From: Megamerina dolium
Taxonomy: Eukaryota; Arthropoda; Insecta; Diptera; Megamerinidae
Reading direction: 5' to 3'
Assembly (NCBI GenBank): GCA_963854835.1
Contig: OY978528.1
Coordinates: 12,122,242-12,186,241 of the forward strand
Length of the DNA: 64,000 nt
Under the pieces are notes generated by a model that saw nothing but the letters and a program-made list of their open reading frames with translations, was not told where the DNA came from and ran no database searches. A program made the translations under genes and the position numbers. This document shows, in pieces, positions 1 to 12,600 of this stretch (positions are counted from its first letter, which is position 1; each line of letters opens with the position of its first letter).

Positions 1-672
1 AACACAATGCAAATGAAACGTGTGCATTGTGCTGAAAGATTACCCACAAGTATGCATGTAAAATGTACAAATATAGTAGGCATTATCTAGTACATAGATA
101 AATACTATCTTCACTATTACTTACCGTGTAAATCCCTCATCTAACATAATGCAAATAGTATTCTGTGTATAAGCCATATGCAAATATGTATGAATAAATA
201 TTTTGTATAAATAAGACACGTACTACGGAAATCGTATATGGATGTTGGGTAGAGTATAAAATATATTGTTATTATATACTTTAAAATACATTATATTGTG
301 CAATAAACAAATTTAGATATTTGCTTACATTTTAAGGAAATTGAACACTAGTATTTTACGGTTGCAATAGAGATCCCGTCATTTTTTTGTTTCTTTCATT
401 CTTTTTGATTTTCTGTCATTAGAATATATTTCTAAATTTAACAAACTATAATCTCATTTAGAATATTATTATTAGAGTTAAACAAGTAAAAGAAAATATA
501 AAAATTCTTAAAGAGAGAGAAAAAACAAAAGACCTACAATATAAAAGTAACGAGCAAAAATTTATCTTTGGACATTTTGGCATATGTATCAATTAATTTA
601 TAACAATATACTAAACATATTTATTTGTAAATCTCTTAATTGCAATCATTCGATATTCGTATTAAAAAATAT
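1..672. other. 3' flank of Plod, no gene seen
   Basis: AT-rich sequence with no coding frame I can support. It holds the Plod 3' UTR (read on the minus strand) and then intergenic DNA with short homopolymer runs. Confidence 0.6.
620..625 (-). terminator. Poly(A) signal of Plod
   Basis: AATAAA on the minus strand, about 48 bases past the Plod stop codon (673-675). It is the nearest canonical signal downstream of the last exon. Confidence 0.55.
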
Positions 673-3600
673 CTATGGATCTACAAAAGATATCATAATA
701 TAACGTGTACCCTTGGTCACAAGAAGACCCTCATGGAAATGTGTCAATCGGCCTGGATGCATAAGTAGCCAACCCTTTTTGGTATTCGGTACAGAGCAGT
801 TGTAACGCAAGAATTTGCATCCACCACCTTCATAATCAATACCAGCATGATTAAGAGCAATATTAATTGTGTACGTTGATGAATCATGATGTGGACGTAA
901 AGATGGCTGTTCATCGGGCCGATAGCGCACCACGAAATTCATTAGTGATCTTGGTGGCTAAAATAGATGAAGAAATATTGTTTTTTTTTTTTTTTGTTAT
1001 TATTGAAATCAAAATAAATATGCATTTGTTTGCAACTTACATTGTGAAAATAACCCGTGAAAACTTTCTCTTGCAATGGACGTATAATCAATTGTAAGAA
1101 TTCCAGCCATACAGGATCTAAACCGACTTGTTTCATGTGAATATCACGTGTGGGTACTGCCTCATAGCCACCTTCCAATCTAGCGTCCTATAAAAGAATT
1201 AAATGAATTAACAAATTCGAATAAGCAAATAATTAATTTAGATTTATAATTTTTGTATTTGGTGCAATTTAAATAAATTTATTTATGTTGAACATTTCTT
1301 TCTTTTTATTAAACTCATTTAACTTTTAGTTCATATTTGACCTCTTATGTTTTTCATCTGAAATATATTTGTTTTGTCAAAAAAAAAAAAAAAAACAAAA
1401 AAAAAATCTATGTTTTTGAATTGATACATTGCGTTGTCGGAAAAGTCGTGACGCATTTTTTTAGAAGAAAGTGACCCTTTTTAATGCTCAATCAAAAGCT
1501 CAATCAATGATATTTTGAATGGTAGTCGAACTAAGACCAGTCCCATCACCAGTACCAAATATTTTCATTAGCGAGTCATTTTTGTTACATTTGAAGTGAG
1601 TATCGCAGACGAAAGGTGCGATTCATGAGATAGATCCCTTTGAGCTCTTGAAGAACCGAAATTTTGAAATTTGAAATTTTTGGAACATAGTTGACATCCA
1701 AATCTTCAGCAGAAAATTTGGAAAATTGCATCTGTTATTAATGATTTTCTCCATAAACTTTACGGAATTTTTTATGCATCAATATTGCATCCATCGCTTT
1801 ACCAAAATAATGGAGGGATGCATGACGAAAGTGAATGGGTGCCATAGCTCAGTGTGTTGGATTTCTAAGTCTTTTGTCCTTGAAATCTTGAGACGATTGT
1901 TCAAATTCAAGTTTTGGTCTACATTTTATCTGAAGAAAACCATGTGATATTATCAATAATATCCAAAATACGGGATTGGGTTTTGAAGAATCGTTTAAAA
2001 AGTCACTTTTCGATTATTATTCGGTTTTATGGCATTGATTTGGGCTACATTTTGTTGGAAGACAATATATAAAAATATTTAATTAATTTTCGATTAATTT
2101 TATATTTATAGCCCTAATTTTATATGATTTTTCGAAAGATTCTGGACGATTTTGGCGAGCGTAATCAATATTTGCACACATATGCGCAGTCATAATTGTT
2201 TGCTTTTAGGAAAGCGAAATGTTAGTGTGTTAGTCTCAAAAAAAAAATATTAAAATTATAATTTTCCAATTAAATCTATTAATCTTACATTATTGCTACC
2301 ATCGGACCATTTGCCAAAATTCTCGACGATGGCAACCAAATCATCACAGAATACTTCAGTGACCACTGGTATCCAGTAGACATCAGGGCATGGTTGTTCT
2401 ATGGTTGTATTAGGCTCCAATTGTTTTGTATAATTGGGATGAATATATTTTTTAACCCAATCAAATCTATTGGTGAATAGAGTATAGAAATCAGGACGTG
2501 CAACGGTTGTATCAAATTTTTCCGCATTAACAATATGACCATATATGCGACCGTTTATAACATTCATAAAGACACCCTATACAATTGGAGAAAAAATAAA
2601 GCATAACATATATATATTAATGAACATGTCAACTATATAAAGTCGATATAGATATAGAATTTCTCATGATACTTACTGCATTACGTAGTGAATCGCACAT
2701 TGCCATATCGGGGTCAAAAAATTCATGATCGTAATTGATATATTTGAATGCTGTGTTCTTGATCAAATATACTCCGGATACATATGGAACATTCCACATG
2801 CCACTGAAATACATACAATAATAATAATATTAATAATAATAGAATAATAATGAAAAAGAATAATACATAAATAATAGGTAACAAATATTTTAAGATGAAT
2901 ATTGTGAAAGTATATACTACATATATACACTATATCTTTGTCATATGTCATGAAATAAATTGCAAAAGGTAAACAGTACGAATAACATTTGAAAGCGCAA
3001 TTTAAATAGCGCAAAATTATTTAAATTAATCAAATACAACATCACTAAACGAATTTACAAAAGCATCAAACACATCACAAAGGCGTCGTCACACTGAACA
3101 ACAATGATCATCAACAACGATCGTGGACACAACGCAGATAGCACAACCAGTGTTAAAAAAGTACTTTAAAGCAACACATCAACATTGATATACTTTGATA
3201 TTAAGTAGTAGCGAAGCGATAGTAGTCCAAGAAATTGATGGTAGCTTAGATGTTTCGTGTTGTTTATTGAATTCGATGACAAAAATTTCTAAATTCTAAA
3301 TGCCAAATAGAATGCAATACTATCAATTCGGATTGACTAAATTACTGAAGCTGATTGTGATTGGTTTATTATTGCTTAGCTTGATGATGATTGGCGGCAC
3401 AGAGGCGCAAAGTGAGTGCATGAATTCTATTTTGAAATAGACAATAGTTTATGTATACTCTCTCTCTGATTGATATAGGAAGCGTTGGAGGACGTGGAGT
3501 ATTGCGGCGCAATTATACTGGAAAGAAACCTGTTGTCATACAACATCGTTCACAGGATGCTGTCAACTATTATGATCATGAAAATGTAAATAAAAAAAAA

Positions 3601-6600
3601 ATGGTTTGGAATATTCATTGATCCAATTTGAATGGATAAAAATTGTTAATGCTCAAAAAATGATCATATTTTTAAACACTCATATGATTTTAATCCATTA
3701 GTGTCTAACATCATATTTTGGATTGGAATGAAAACTTAGAAGTAGGGCCCAAAAAATACTTCACTCCACTTTAAAATTGCATGTTAATATTAATTAAATA
3801 TTTATTCTTAAAGAATTAATGTAGTAAAAAACCAATTCTTAATTTTTAGGGTGCAAAAATTATCAAATCATCACACTTTGAATTGGATTATACATTGGGC
3901 CGAAAGATTACATTCTTTTGCATGGCACAAGGTAATATTGAGATTTTGCATTTTGCACTCTAAACTTCCAAATACATTGTGTTTTGTCGTAAATATCTAA
4001 AGTATTTCACACTTTCAATAGGAAATCCTCGTCCAACTATAACTTGGTTTAAAGATGGTGCCGAATTGTATCAACATCGTTTTTTTCAGGTGAGTTGTAA
4101 ATTAGATTTTAGAAAAAAATCGACGATTTAGAAAATATTAAAAATATTACAAGCAAGTTGAATATTCGGTGGGAAGTTTTTTGTTCAAATTCTCTCCTTT
4201 CCGGAAGAGAAACAGTTTTATGAAAAAACACCAGGAACATTGGGGACTTGTATTTAACTTAAACAAGAAAGCAGTTTTTCGCTTTTTTAAAAAATGATTG
4301 AAGAGTGAATTAGAAATAAAAAAAGTTGTTGTAATTAGCCTTTCGCCTATATTCGGCGAGAAGATTTCGACCCAACTTTCTTAGTTTTGGATAAATAATT
4401 TCAAAATCCACAATTTCAAAAAATTTTAATATTTTTGATTTTTTTGGTCTTAAAAATTATATTTTCGATTTTTTGTGAACTAAAAAAACCAAGTCTTGAT
4501 GAGGGTATATTCATGGTCTTGTAAATTTTTTAGAATATCTAACTTTATCAACATTTTATAAAATTGACAATAGTAAGATTTATGAAAATAATATAAAGCC
4601 TAGAAATATTATTTTTAGGTCACCAAAATGTAAGACTAAAAAATTAATGGCTTTAAAAATTATATTTGTGATTTTTATGACCTAAGAAGACTGTCTTAAC
4701 TCCTTTTTCATAGTTCAATCAAAATTTCAGTAAATTCTTTAAATAAAATTGTTTAAAAATAATATCCGGTAAGAGAAATGAAAATAATAAAAAGCTTAGC
4801 TATAGAAAAATATTATTTTTTAGGTTATAAAAATCTGGAAGACCAAAAAAGTGTATGTTTTATTTGAATGGCCTTAAATATTAAATTTTTATCATTAGCC
4901 TGGCTATTGTTTACATAGTTCCATCAAATTTTGAGAAAATTTCCGAAAATTTAAAAAAAAAAACAATTACAGAAATATGCATTTTTAGGTCATCAAAATC
5001 CTAACATTCAAAACATGATGGATTTATAAGAGCGTGCTTGATTTTTATAGCCTTCAAAATTATGCTTTCTTGAGTTTTTTTTTCATAGTCCTATCGAATT
5101 TTGGCAAATTTATTTTATTAAAATACAAATTTATTCGAAAATAATATCAAGCTTGACCATTTTAAGTCCATCCACGTCGAAAACCTGATTATAAATATTA
5201 AGAAGAAACTTTATAACATTAATTTTTTACTTGTTTCTTTATAAATTCCATTCACACACAGGTTCATGAATCTCATATAGATGCTGATATAATTAAATCA
5301 AAAATGGAAATTGATCCAACGACACAAATGGATGCTGGTTGGTTTGTTTGCAAAATGCAACTCTGAAATTGATATGTTCTATATCAAATATTGTGTTGTT
5401 TTCTCCCACTTACAGGCTATTATGAATGTCAAGCAGATAATATATATGCTATTGACCGACGTGGTTTCCGTACTGACTATGTGATGATTAATTTTTAGAA
5501 TACCTACAATTGCTTTATTATTGGATTATAACAATATAAACTGAATTTAACTTTCGATTAAAAAATATGCATTAATTAAAATTAAGTTATACAATATAAA
5601 ATTGTATATTTTCCATTACTATTTTTACATACCGATATAAAAAAAACAAGAGAAAAAGAGAAAAGAATAAATAAATAAATGCTATAAAATAATATTCCAT
5701 TTTTTGCCAATTCAAATTATATTGTTAAGCTCTGTCACTCTCCCTGTCAGCTCTCATAATGGTGGTTATGACTGGTGGTGCTGCTACGGTTGCATATGAA
5801 AATTGGCTCAATTATTTAATCAAATATATTTTTTACGTTACTGTACTGTATTGCCAGCGCAAATGCAAAAATTATATTGTCTGTGTACAGTGGATATTAT
5901 ATGTAGTATTCTCTCAATGCTTTTGCTATTCAATGTCCAGAATAGAAATAAAATTGCTATATTTGTTCCACTGTAAAAAGCGGCAAAATTTTATTTATAT
6001 ATAGTACCGAAAATTTCAATTGGATTATCATCATCACCATCTTAGTGCACAAATATTGAAAGGGGTGCTGCTGCTACTGCTGCTTGACTACTTGTATGGG
6101 CAAAGAGATATAATCAAAATAATGAAAATAATCACAAATATACACAACATTATAGTACATTTTAAACGATGGATTAAATTAACTAAGCACACAATCCAGC
6201 TGTGATTTGATGGAATTTTTAAGTATTTAGTTGAACAGCATACATCGAAGCGAATGTAATACGCTAGGCGAGCGTACAACGCAAGGACGTATTGGCAACT
6301 CTAGCCTTTCCATTCCATATAATACATTTAAAGACATATAATCAATTCAATCGAATCAAAATTACCAATGAAGTTGATCGTGTTGACAGTTTGCATTGGC
6401 GTTTTACTTTTAACTTGTCAAGTATGCGAAGGTCGACGTGGACGTGCCAGAGGACGTACTAAATCAAGAGTATGTATAGAAAAATCAAAAAATTCAAGTT
6501 AAAGTGAACTAACAAAAATCCGATCGTGTTAATATTCTATTGTAGGTGCAAATTGGTTTACCAATTACGGGCAAATATCGTGATCCGGAATCAGATCAGT

Positions 6601-9600
6601 ATTATAATAATAATAATGTGCGTTATATAAAGTGGCATCAAGCATATCATTTTTTTTTTTTATATATTTTTAATCAACATATCTAACTCTTTAGGGTGCT
6701 AAAATTCTACAAGCTTCACATTTTGATTATGAATATGTACTTGGACATAAAATAGCTTTTCTTTGTGTGGCCAAAGGTAGTCCACGACCACATATTACAT
6801 GGTATAAGGATGGTACGGAAATTTTTCAACATTTATATATGCACGTAAGTGATGTGTAAATAGAAAATATTTTCAAAAAAAATATTCAAAATAACAAGGA
6901 ATAACATGTTCAATAGGTTCACGAATGGCATATTGGTGATGATAGGGTAAAATCAAAAATCGAAATTGATCCAGCCACACAAATGGATGCTGGCTTATAT
7001 GAATGCACTGCAGATAATATGTATTCGATTGATCGTCGTAGTTTCAAAACGGATTTTTCCATTGCTTTCGATTAATTTCTCTACTAATTTTGTATTATTG
7101 TTTGTATGGGACTTGGTATAATTTGTAATTTTCAAATGTATTTTGGTTTTTTTCACACTCTTTTGCAATTATTATTGGAAATTATTTGAATATATTTTTT
7201 GCATAATAAACATTTGATGTTACAGCAGTAACATATATTATAAAGAATGTCAACTTATTGTATACAAACAATGTTGTTAGGATGTTGTTACATGTATCTT
7301 GCCAGTATGTTGCTAGGAACATGTTGATAAGATATTAATAATTTGATCGAATTAAGAATGGGAAACCTGATTTCTGTTGAACATCACAAAGATTTTAAAT
7401 AAAATAAATAAAAATAATAATACTCACAGTATGTCACCCTTGACAATATCGACATAATCATGAGAACGAGCATAGTATCCTCCATCGGTTAGAGCACCCC
7501 AGAAATTGCTCCACAATTCATTATATTTATATACTACTGGTGCAATAAATTGTCTATATAGAGTAAAATTGAAAGCATATTAATAGTTCGATTAAAAACA
7601 CACACAAATTACCAATAAACAAAAAAAAAAAATACATACTTATTTGCAATTAAAAGTTCACGCAATAATTCAGGATCATCAATATGGATATCAGCATCAA
7701 TGAAAAATATATAATCGCTCTTCTTTAGCAATGCTTGTTGACTAATTAAAGAAATGATATTATAATTGAGCAAAATTTTATAGTAAAAAAACCAAATTTC
7801 AACTCACAGTGCCAATTGGCGTCCACGTTTTTCATCCAAATGATCAGTTGAGAGTACAATTTTTGTCGATAGATATTCTTTTTCAACACTTTTCAGGAAA
7901 GATTTTGCCATTTCGTCATGGAATGTTTGCTATATTACGAATTTTTGATTAGAATTATTAAAATCACTCATTAGAATTAGTCATATTGGGCAAACTTACA
8001 CCACAGTGAATATATAAATGCAATTTATTTTTAGGATAATTAAGTGCTTTGACCTTTTCCAAAAACATATCAAAGAAAGGCACTGATTGTGTAACCATAA
8101 TGGCCAAATGGATCACTGGTAAATTCGATTCCTTAAAATGGTAATAAAAAAAAAGACGTATATAGCGATATAAATCAAATCAAATCACCGCTACCATCTA
8201 CCTGTAATTCAATACGATTTTCTTGACAAATCAAACAATCACCATGAAAAGTTTTAGCCAAATAATTAGCAAATGAATTCAATTCCAATTTGCTACGTCC
8301 ATTACCATGCACAACACTGGGCTGTGTTTTAAAATTGACATTCTCCAGAACACCTTCATTCGTATCTAGATCAACATTTAATTTGACATCGTCCTTTGCA
8401 CCATTCAGATTTTGAAATAATTTCGATTCCGTATCCAATTGGAAACCTAATTTTTTGCGTAATTTTTCATCCAAAAATGTTTTCGTATAATACAATTGAT
8501 CATCATCAGTATCTTTAAGCGGTTTCTTCAATAAGGCAAACACATCTGGTGCATAACCAATGAAGCCACCCGAATTTAAATAACGTGATGCATTTGGTGC
8601 TACTTTTGGATACAAATCAATCAAACTCTCATCAGGCCAACAGTATTTTTCAGCCGAAAACAATATACGTGCTCCAGTATCTTTAAATTTCTCGGCAATT
8701 TCTTTCAAGCCTGTTGTAAAGACGACATCATAACTGAAAATATGCAAGAAATGTATTTTGAAAATATGAAAAAGGCATAGCAAAAATTATTCTTAGCTAA
8801 CAACCTGTCGGTAAACATGACGATGGTGTTTTTTTCATCCTTTAGGGGTTCCAACGCCTTGCGTAGCAGATTTATTTTGTAGCCTCCACCCTGGCCATTC
8901 ATATTACCGCCTTTCCATTCTTTGCCTAAGCCCAATGTTGTCACCTATGGGGAAAAATATAAACAAAAATATATGTGTTTGAATTAAATGAATTGAAATA
9001 TCACAGGTTTACGAATAGAATCGCGTAAATATGCATTTGGACTGTTTTTAGACACGGCGATTTTTGAAAGAATTTTCTCACCGATTTTTTTTATTGTCTC
9101 AAGGGAGGGGAGATGGAAGGGAACTAGTTAAAATCGTCTGTACCAAAGATTTTACGATGATTTTTCACATTTCGTCCTTACAGTATTCGAATTTTTGTGT
9201 GGATTTGACAAGAAGAGAACCGTTAGTATAAATATTCAAAGAAATCGAGCTGGTAAGTAAGATAATTCTGATCATTATTCTAAATTAATTTTTTTATTTT
9301 CATAGCAAAATGTTGAAAGAAGCAAACAAAAATAAAAAAATCTTTTGATGAAAATCTTTGTGTCTAAAAAAAGTCTTGCCGAAAGTACAGTCGAAGAAAA
9401 GAGAACTTGTTCAAGTCGGAAAGAGAGAATTCTTTCAAACACTGGTGTGTCTGAAAATAGTCTTGGATAGGCATAGCATAGGGGACCTACAATGAAAATG
9501 CAACAATGTCCATTACTGTTTCTGTATTAATGTATAAACTTGCTATCAGCAAGAGATTCAAGAGAATTTGTCGATTTCTTCAAAATAATCAATATTATCA

Positions 9601-12600
9601 AACTATACTTTTGCCAAGTACGGTGTTCAGCGACGTTAAATTTAGCGAATAGGGTGCATGAAGAAGCAATTCGAGCATTATTTCATTGATTTTTAGGCAA
9701 TACGACGTGTCTTGTGGTCGATTGTCTCGATGAAGTAACACTATATATTTTCAATGAATACGTCATTTCACTTCAACAAGTTCATATTGGGTAGTTCATT
9801 TAAATGTACTTTTTGTCAGTAGGAATTTTATGAGAGATCAAGCTGTAAAAATTGTTAGACTTCATCTTCTTCTTCTTATGTTCCAAATTAAATACCCTCT
9901 TCGCTGGAGCATCTTCTTCCATTCGCTCGACATGACCTAGCCAGCGCAGCCGTTGGATTTTGATTCGCTTGACTATGCCGACGTCAGCGTACAGCTTATC
10001 GTTGTACCTCATTCTGTAAACGCCATCAACACAAATAGGTTCGAAGATCTTGCGTAGAACTTTTCTCTCGAAAACTCCAAGCATCCTCTCATCCGTGGTG
10101 GAAATTGTCCAGGCTTCTGCGCCATATGTTAGGACAGGAATAAAGGGGGCATTTGTAGAGTGTGACTATCATAGTATTTTTGGTCAGTGTTATTAGACAT
10201 TTTCTCATGGAAAAACTTAGCTCTGCGCAGTATTTAGAAATTATTCAGCTGTATTACGAAAATCTGCACTACTTGCCATAATGTTCGTGAAGCTATGGCA
10301 TTATTACGCGAACAATTCGATGCATAGTTAATTTCATGCTTTCGTGTCACCCATCTCACCAATAGATTTTTTTTTTTTTTTTGGTTCTTTCCTTTACAGT
10401 CTTTTGTTTCCCTACTCTCATGGATATGAATTGAAATGTAAAAATTTGTCTGTAAGTATCATCAAACAATGGACTGAAATACCCTTTCGATTGCTGCAAT
10501 CGCTTTCTCATCGTCGAATTTCATCACCATTAGCGTAATTTATTCGTATTTAAACAAAAAGTGCCTATGTCTAAGGTCAAATAATTTGGGACTAAACGCG
10601 CTCATTACTCAATAACTTCCCAAATAATAGCTTCTGATTTCTGATGAAAATCTACAAAATATGGGCGCTTATTTGTCAAGGTCAGATACTTTGCGTCCAA
10701 ACTCGACCATTAGTTAATAATTTTAATAATCTATAATAATAAAATCGCTGCTTTGTCAAAATATTTTACACTTGTAGTGGATTTTTTGTGGGAATTGCTT
10801 ATATTTTAATTGCATCACACATATTAGTGTCTGATTTCTGATGGAAATCTAAAAAAATATGCGCACCTATATTTTTTTTTGTCATAAATGTAGTTATAAT
10901 ATAAATGGAAAATTCTTATGCTTCTATAAACATAAGTACCCATACACGTGATTACGAAAAGTGTCGTATTTCTGATGAAGACAGACCACCTGACTATGCA
11001 AAATATTGTTCAACCTTGAATTATAAAAAAAAAAACAAACATCGTTGAGCAATATTTTAATGCGTTTTACAGGAAATTTATTTGAAAAGTCCCCAAATAA
11101 TAGTGTGAATCGTGTTTCTACACGAATAGCACTGTAATTGGAGATTGACTGCAGACAACATTCATTATTTCAACATTTATAGAATGCATAACACTTTCAA
11201 TACTCTCAATATTCATATTAGAAATGTAAACGTCTTTTAAGTATGACGTAATCATATATTGCAAAAAAATTATTAAAAAAAAAAGTTGCTTTCGAAGTAA
11301 TGAAAATACAATGTAATAAGCTTCTGGCATAAATGCATTTCCTAAGATGAAATTGTGTTTTTCACATGAAGAACATTATTTTGCTTATCAGCAAAAATTT
11401 TGTGAAATTAATATGTAGACTACATAACATATATAATTTTTATTAATAAGTAGGCATTGTATTGAATTCAGAATTTAAAGACATGTGAAATGATAAAGCG
11501 GCAAAACGGTGAAGTACATACATACATAATAATCTACCCCATTGAGTAATTCAAGGGTCAAACGAGAAAAATCTAATTTTACACTTATGTACATTTTAAC
11601 TATAGAAGCTATAGAAATTTCCATTTAATTCAAAACTCTATTGAAGGAATATTTTCGAAGAAATTGAAGCGATAGTATACGTGACTATGTACAATATTTT
11701 TGAAGATTTTACAATACATGTGTGTACGAGTACATACAATCTTAGCAAAATGTATGTCGCATTGATAGATGCTATCGCATCGTAACTATAAAAACTTAAA
11801 AAAAAAATATGTATAAAATACATTAAATCAAAAGCATGTGCTCCAGATGTGTGATCCCAATACAAATGTATATATATAATATATATATAGACTTTTAACA
11901 GACCGGATGCAAATATAGAATCGCACAGGCATATACATACATATGTACATACAATCTAATTAAAAAGAATGGTTCGCTTAAAAATTATGCTGTTGACAAA
12001 TAATATCATATTAGGCAATATATAATTTTTTCTATAACTAGATTCATAAAATTTTAATGATATATCTTCGAATGATAATAAAGGTTAGCTTGTCTTTTTT
12101 TTTTTTTGCATAAGATATAAATCGCCTAATCAAAAATACTTAAAAAAGGCTTAAAAAAATAGAACATGTTTTGATCAAAGTTTGTAAAATTTACATACGT
12201 ACATATCAATTTAATTAATTTGAAAGATACTTTTTTATTATTAAACTCACATCAATATCATATACGCGCGCTGAGCGCAAATACCGCAAGTAGCCATCGG
12301 TTTGCTCGGTAGCAACAGTGAACACTTTGATATTGTCTGCAAGAAGAAATAAATAATGATGTTATGGTAGAAAAATTGCATTTAGAATGGAATGAAGCTA
12401 TGTATACATATATATGAGATATTATGAGAATATATCGTTTTCTTCACCGCTATGCTACAATTTAATCATAGTCATGTTCTGCATTCCACTTTCGATTGAA
12501 ACTGAGTAGAAAAGCAATTCGAAAAAGCACAACGTTGTTCTGTGATTTAAATGTTGAGATGCAGAAGCATGTTTAAGATTTGTATAAGTATTACAATTTG

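Larger units (their letters stand above)
8945..12250. other. Plod intron 2, 3.3 kb, with two transposon fossils
   Basis: The intron separates the second and third coding exons of Plod. Apart from the retrotransposon tail at 9862-10165 and the transposase fragment at 10190-10330, it is AT-rich DNA without a coding signal. Confidence 0.6.
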
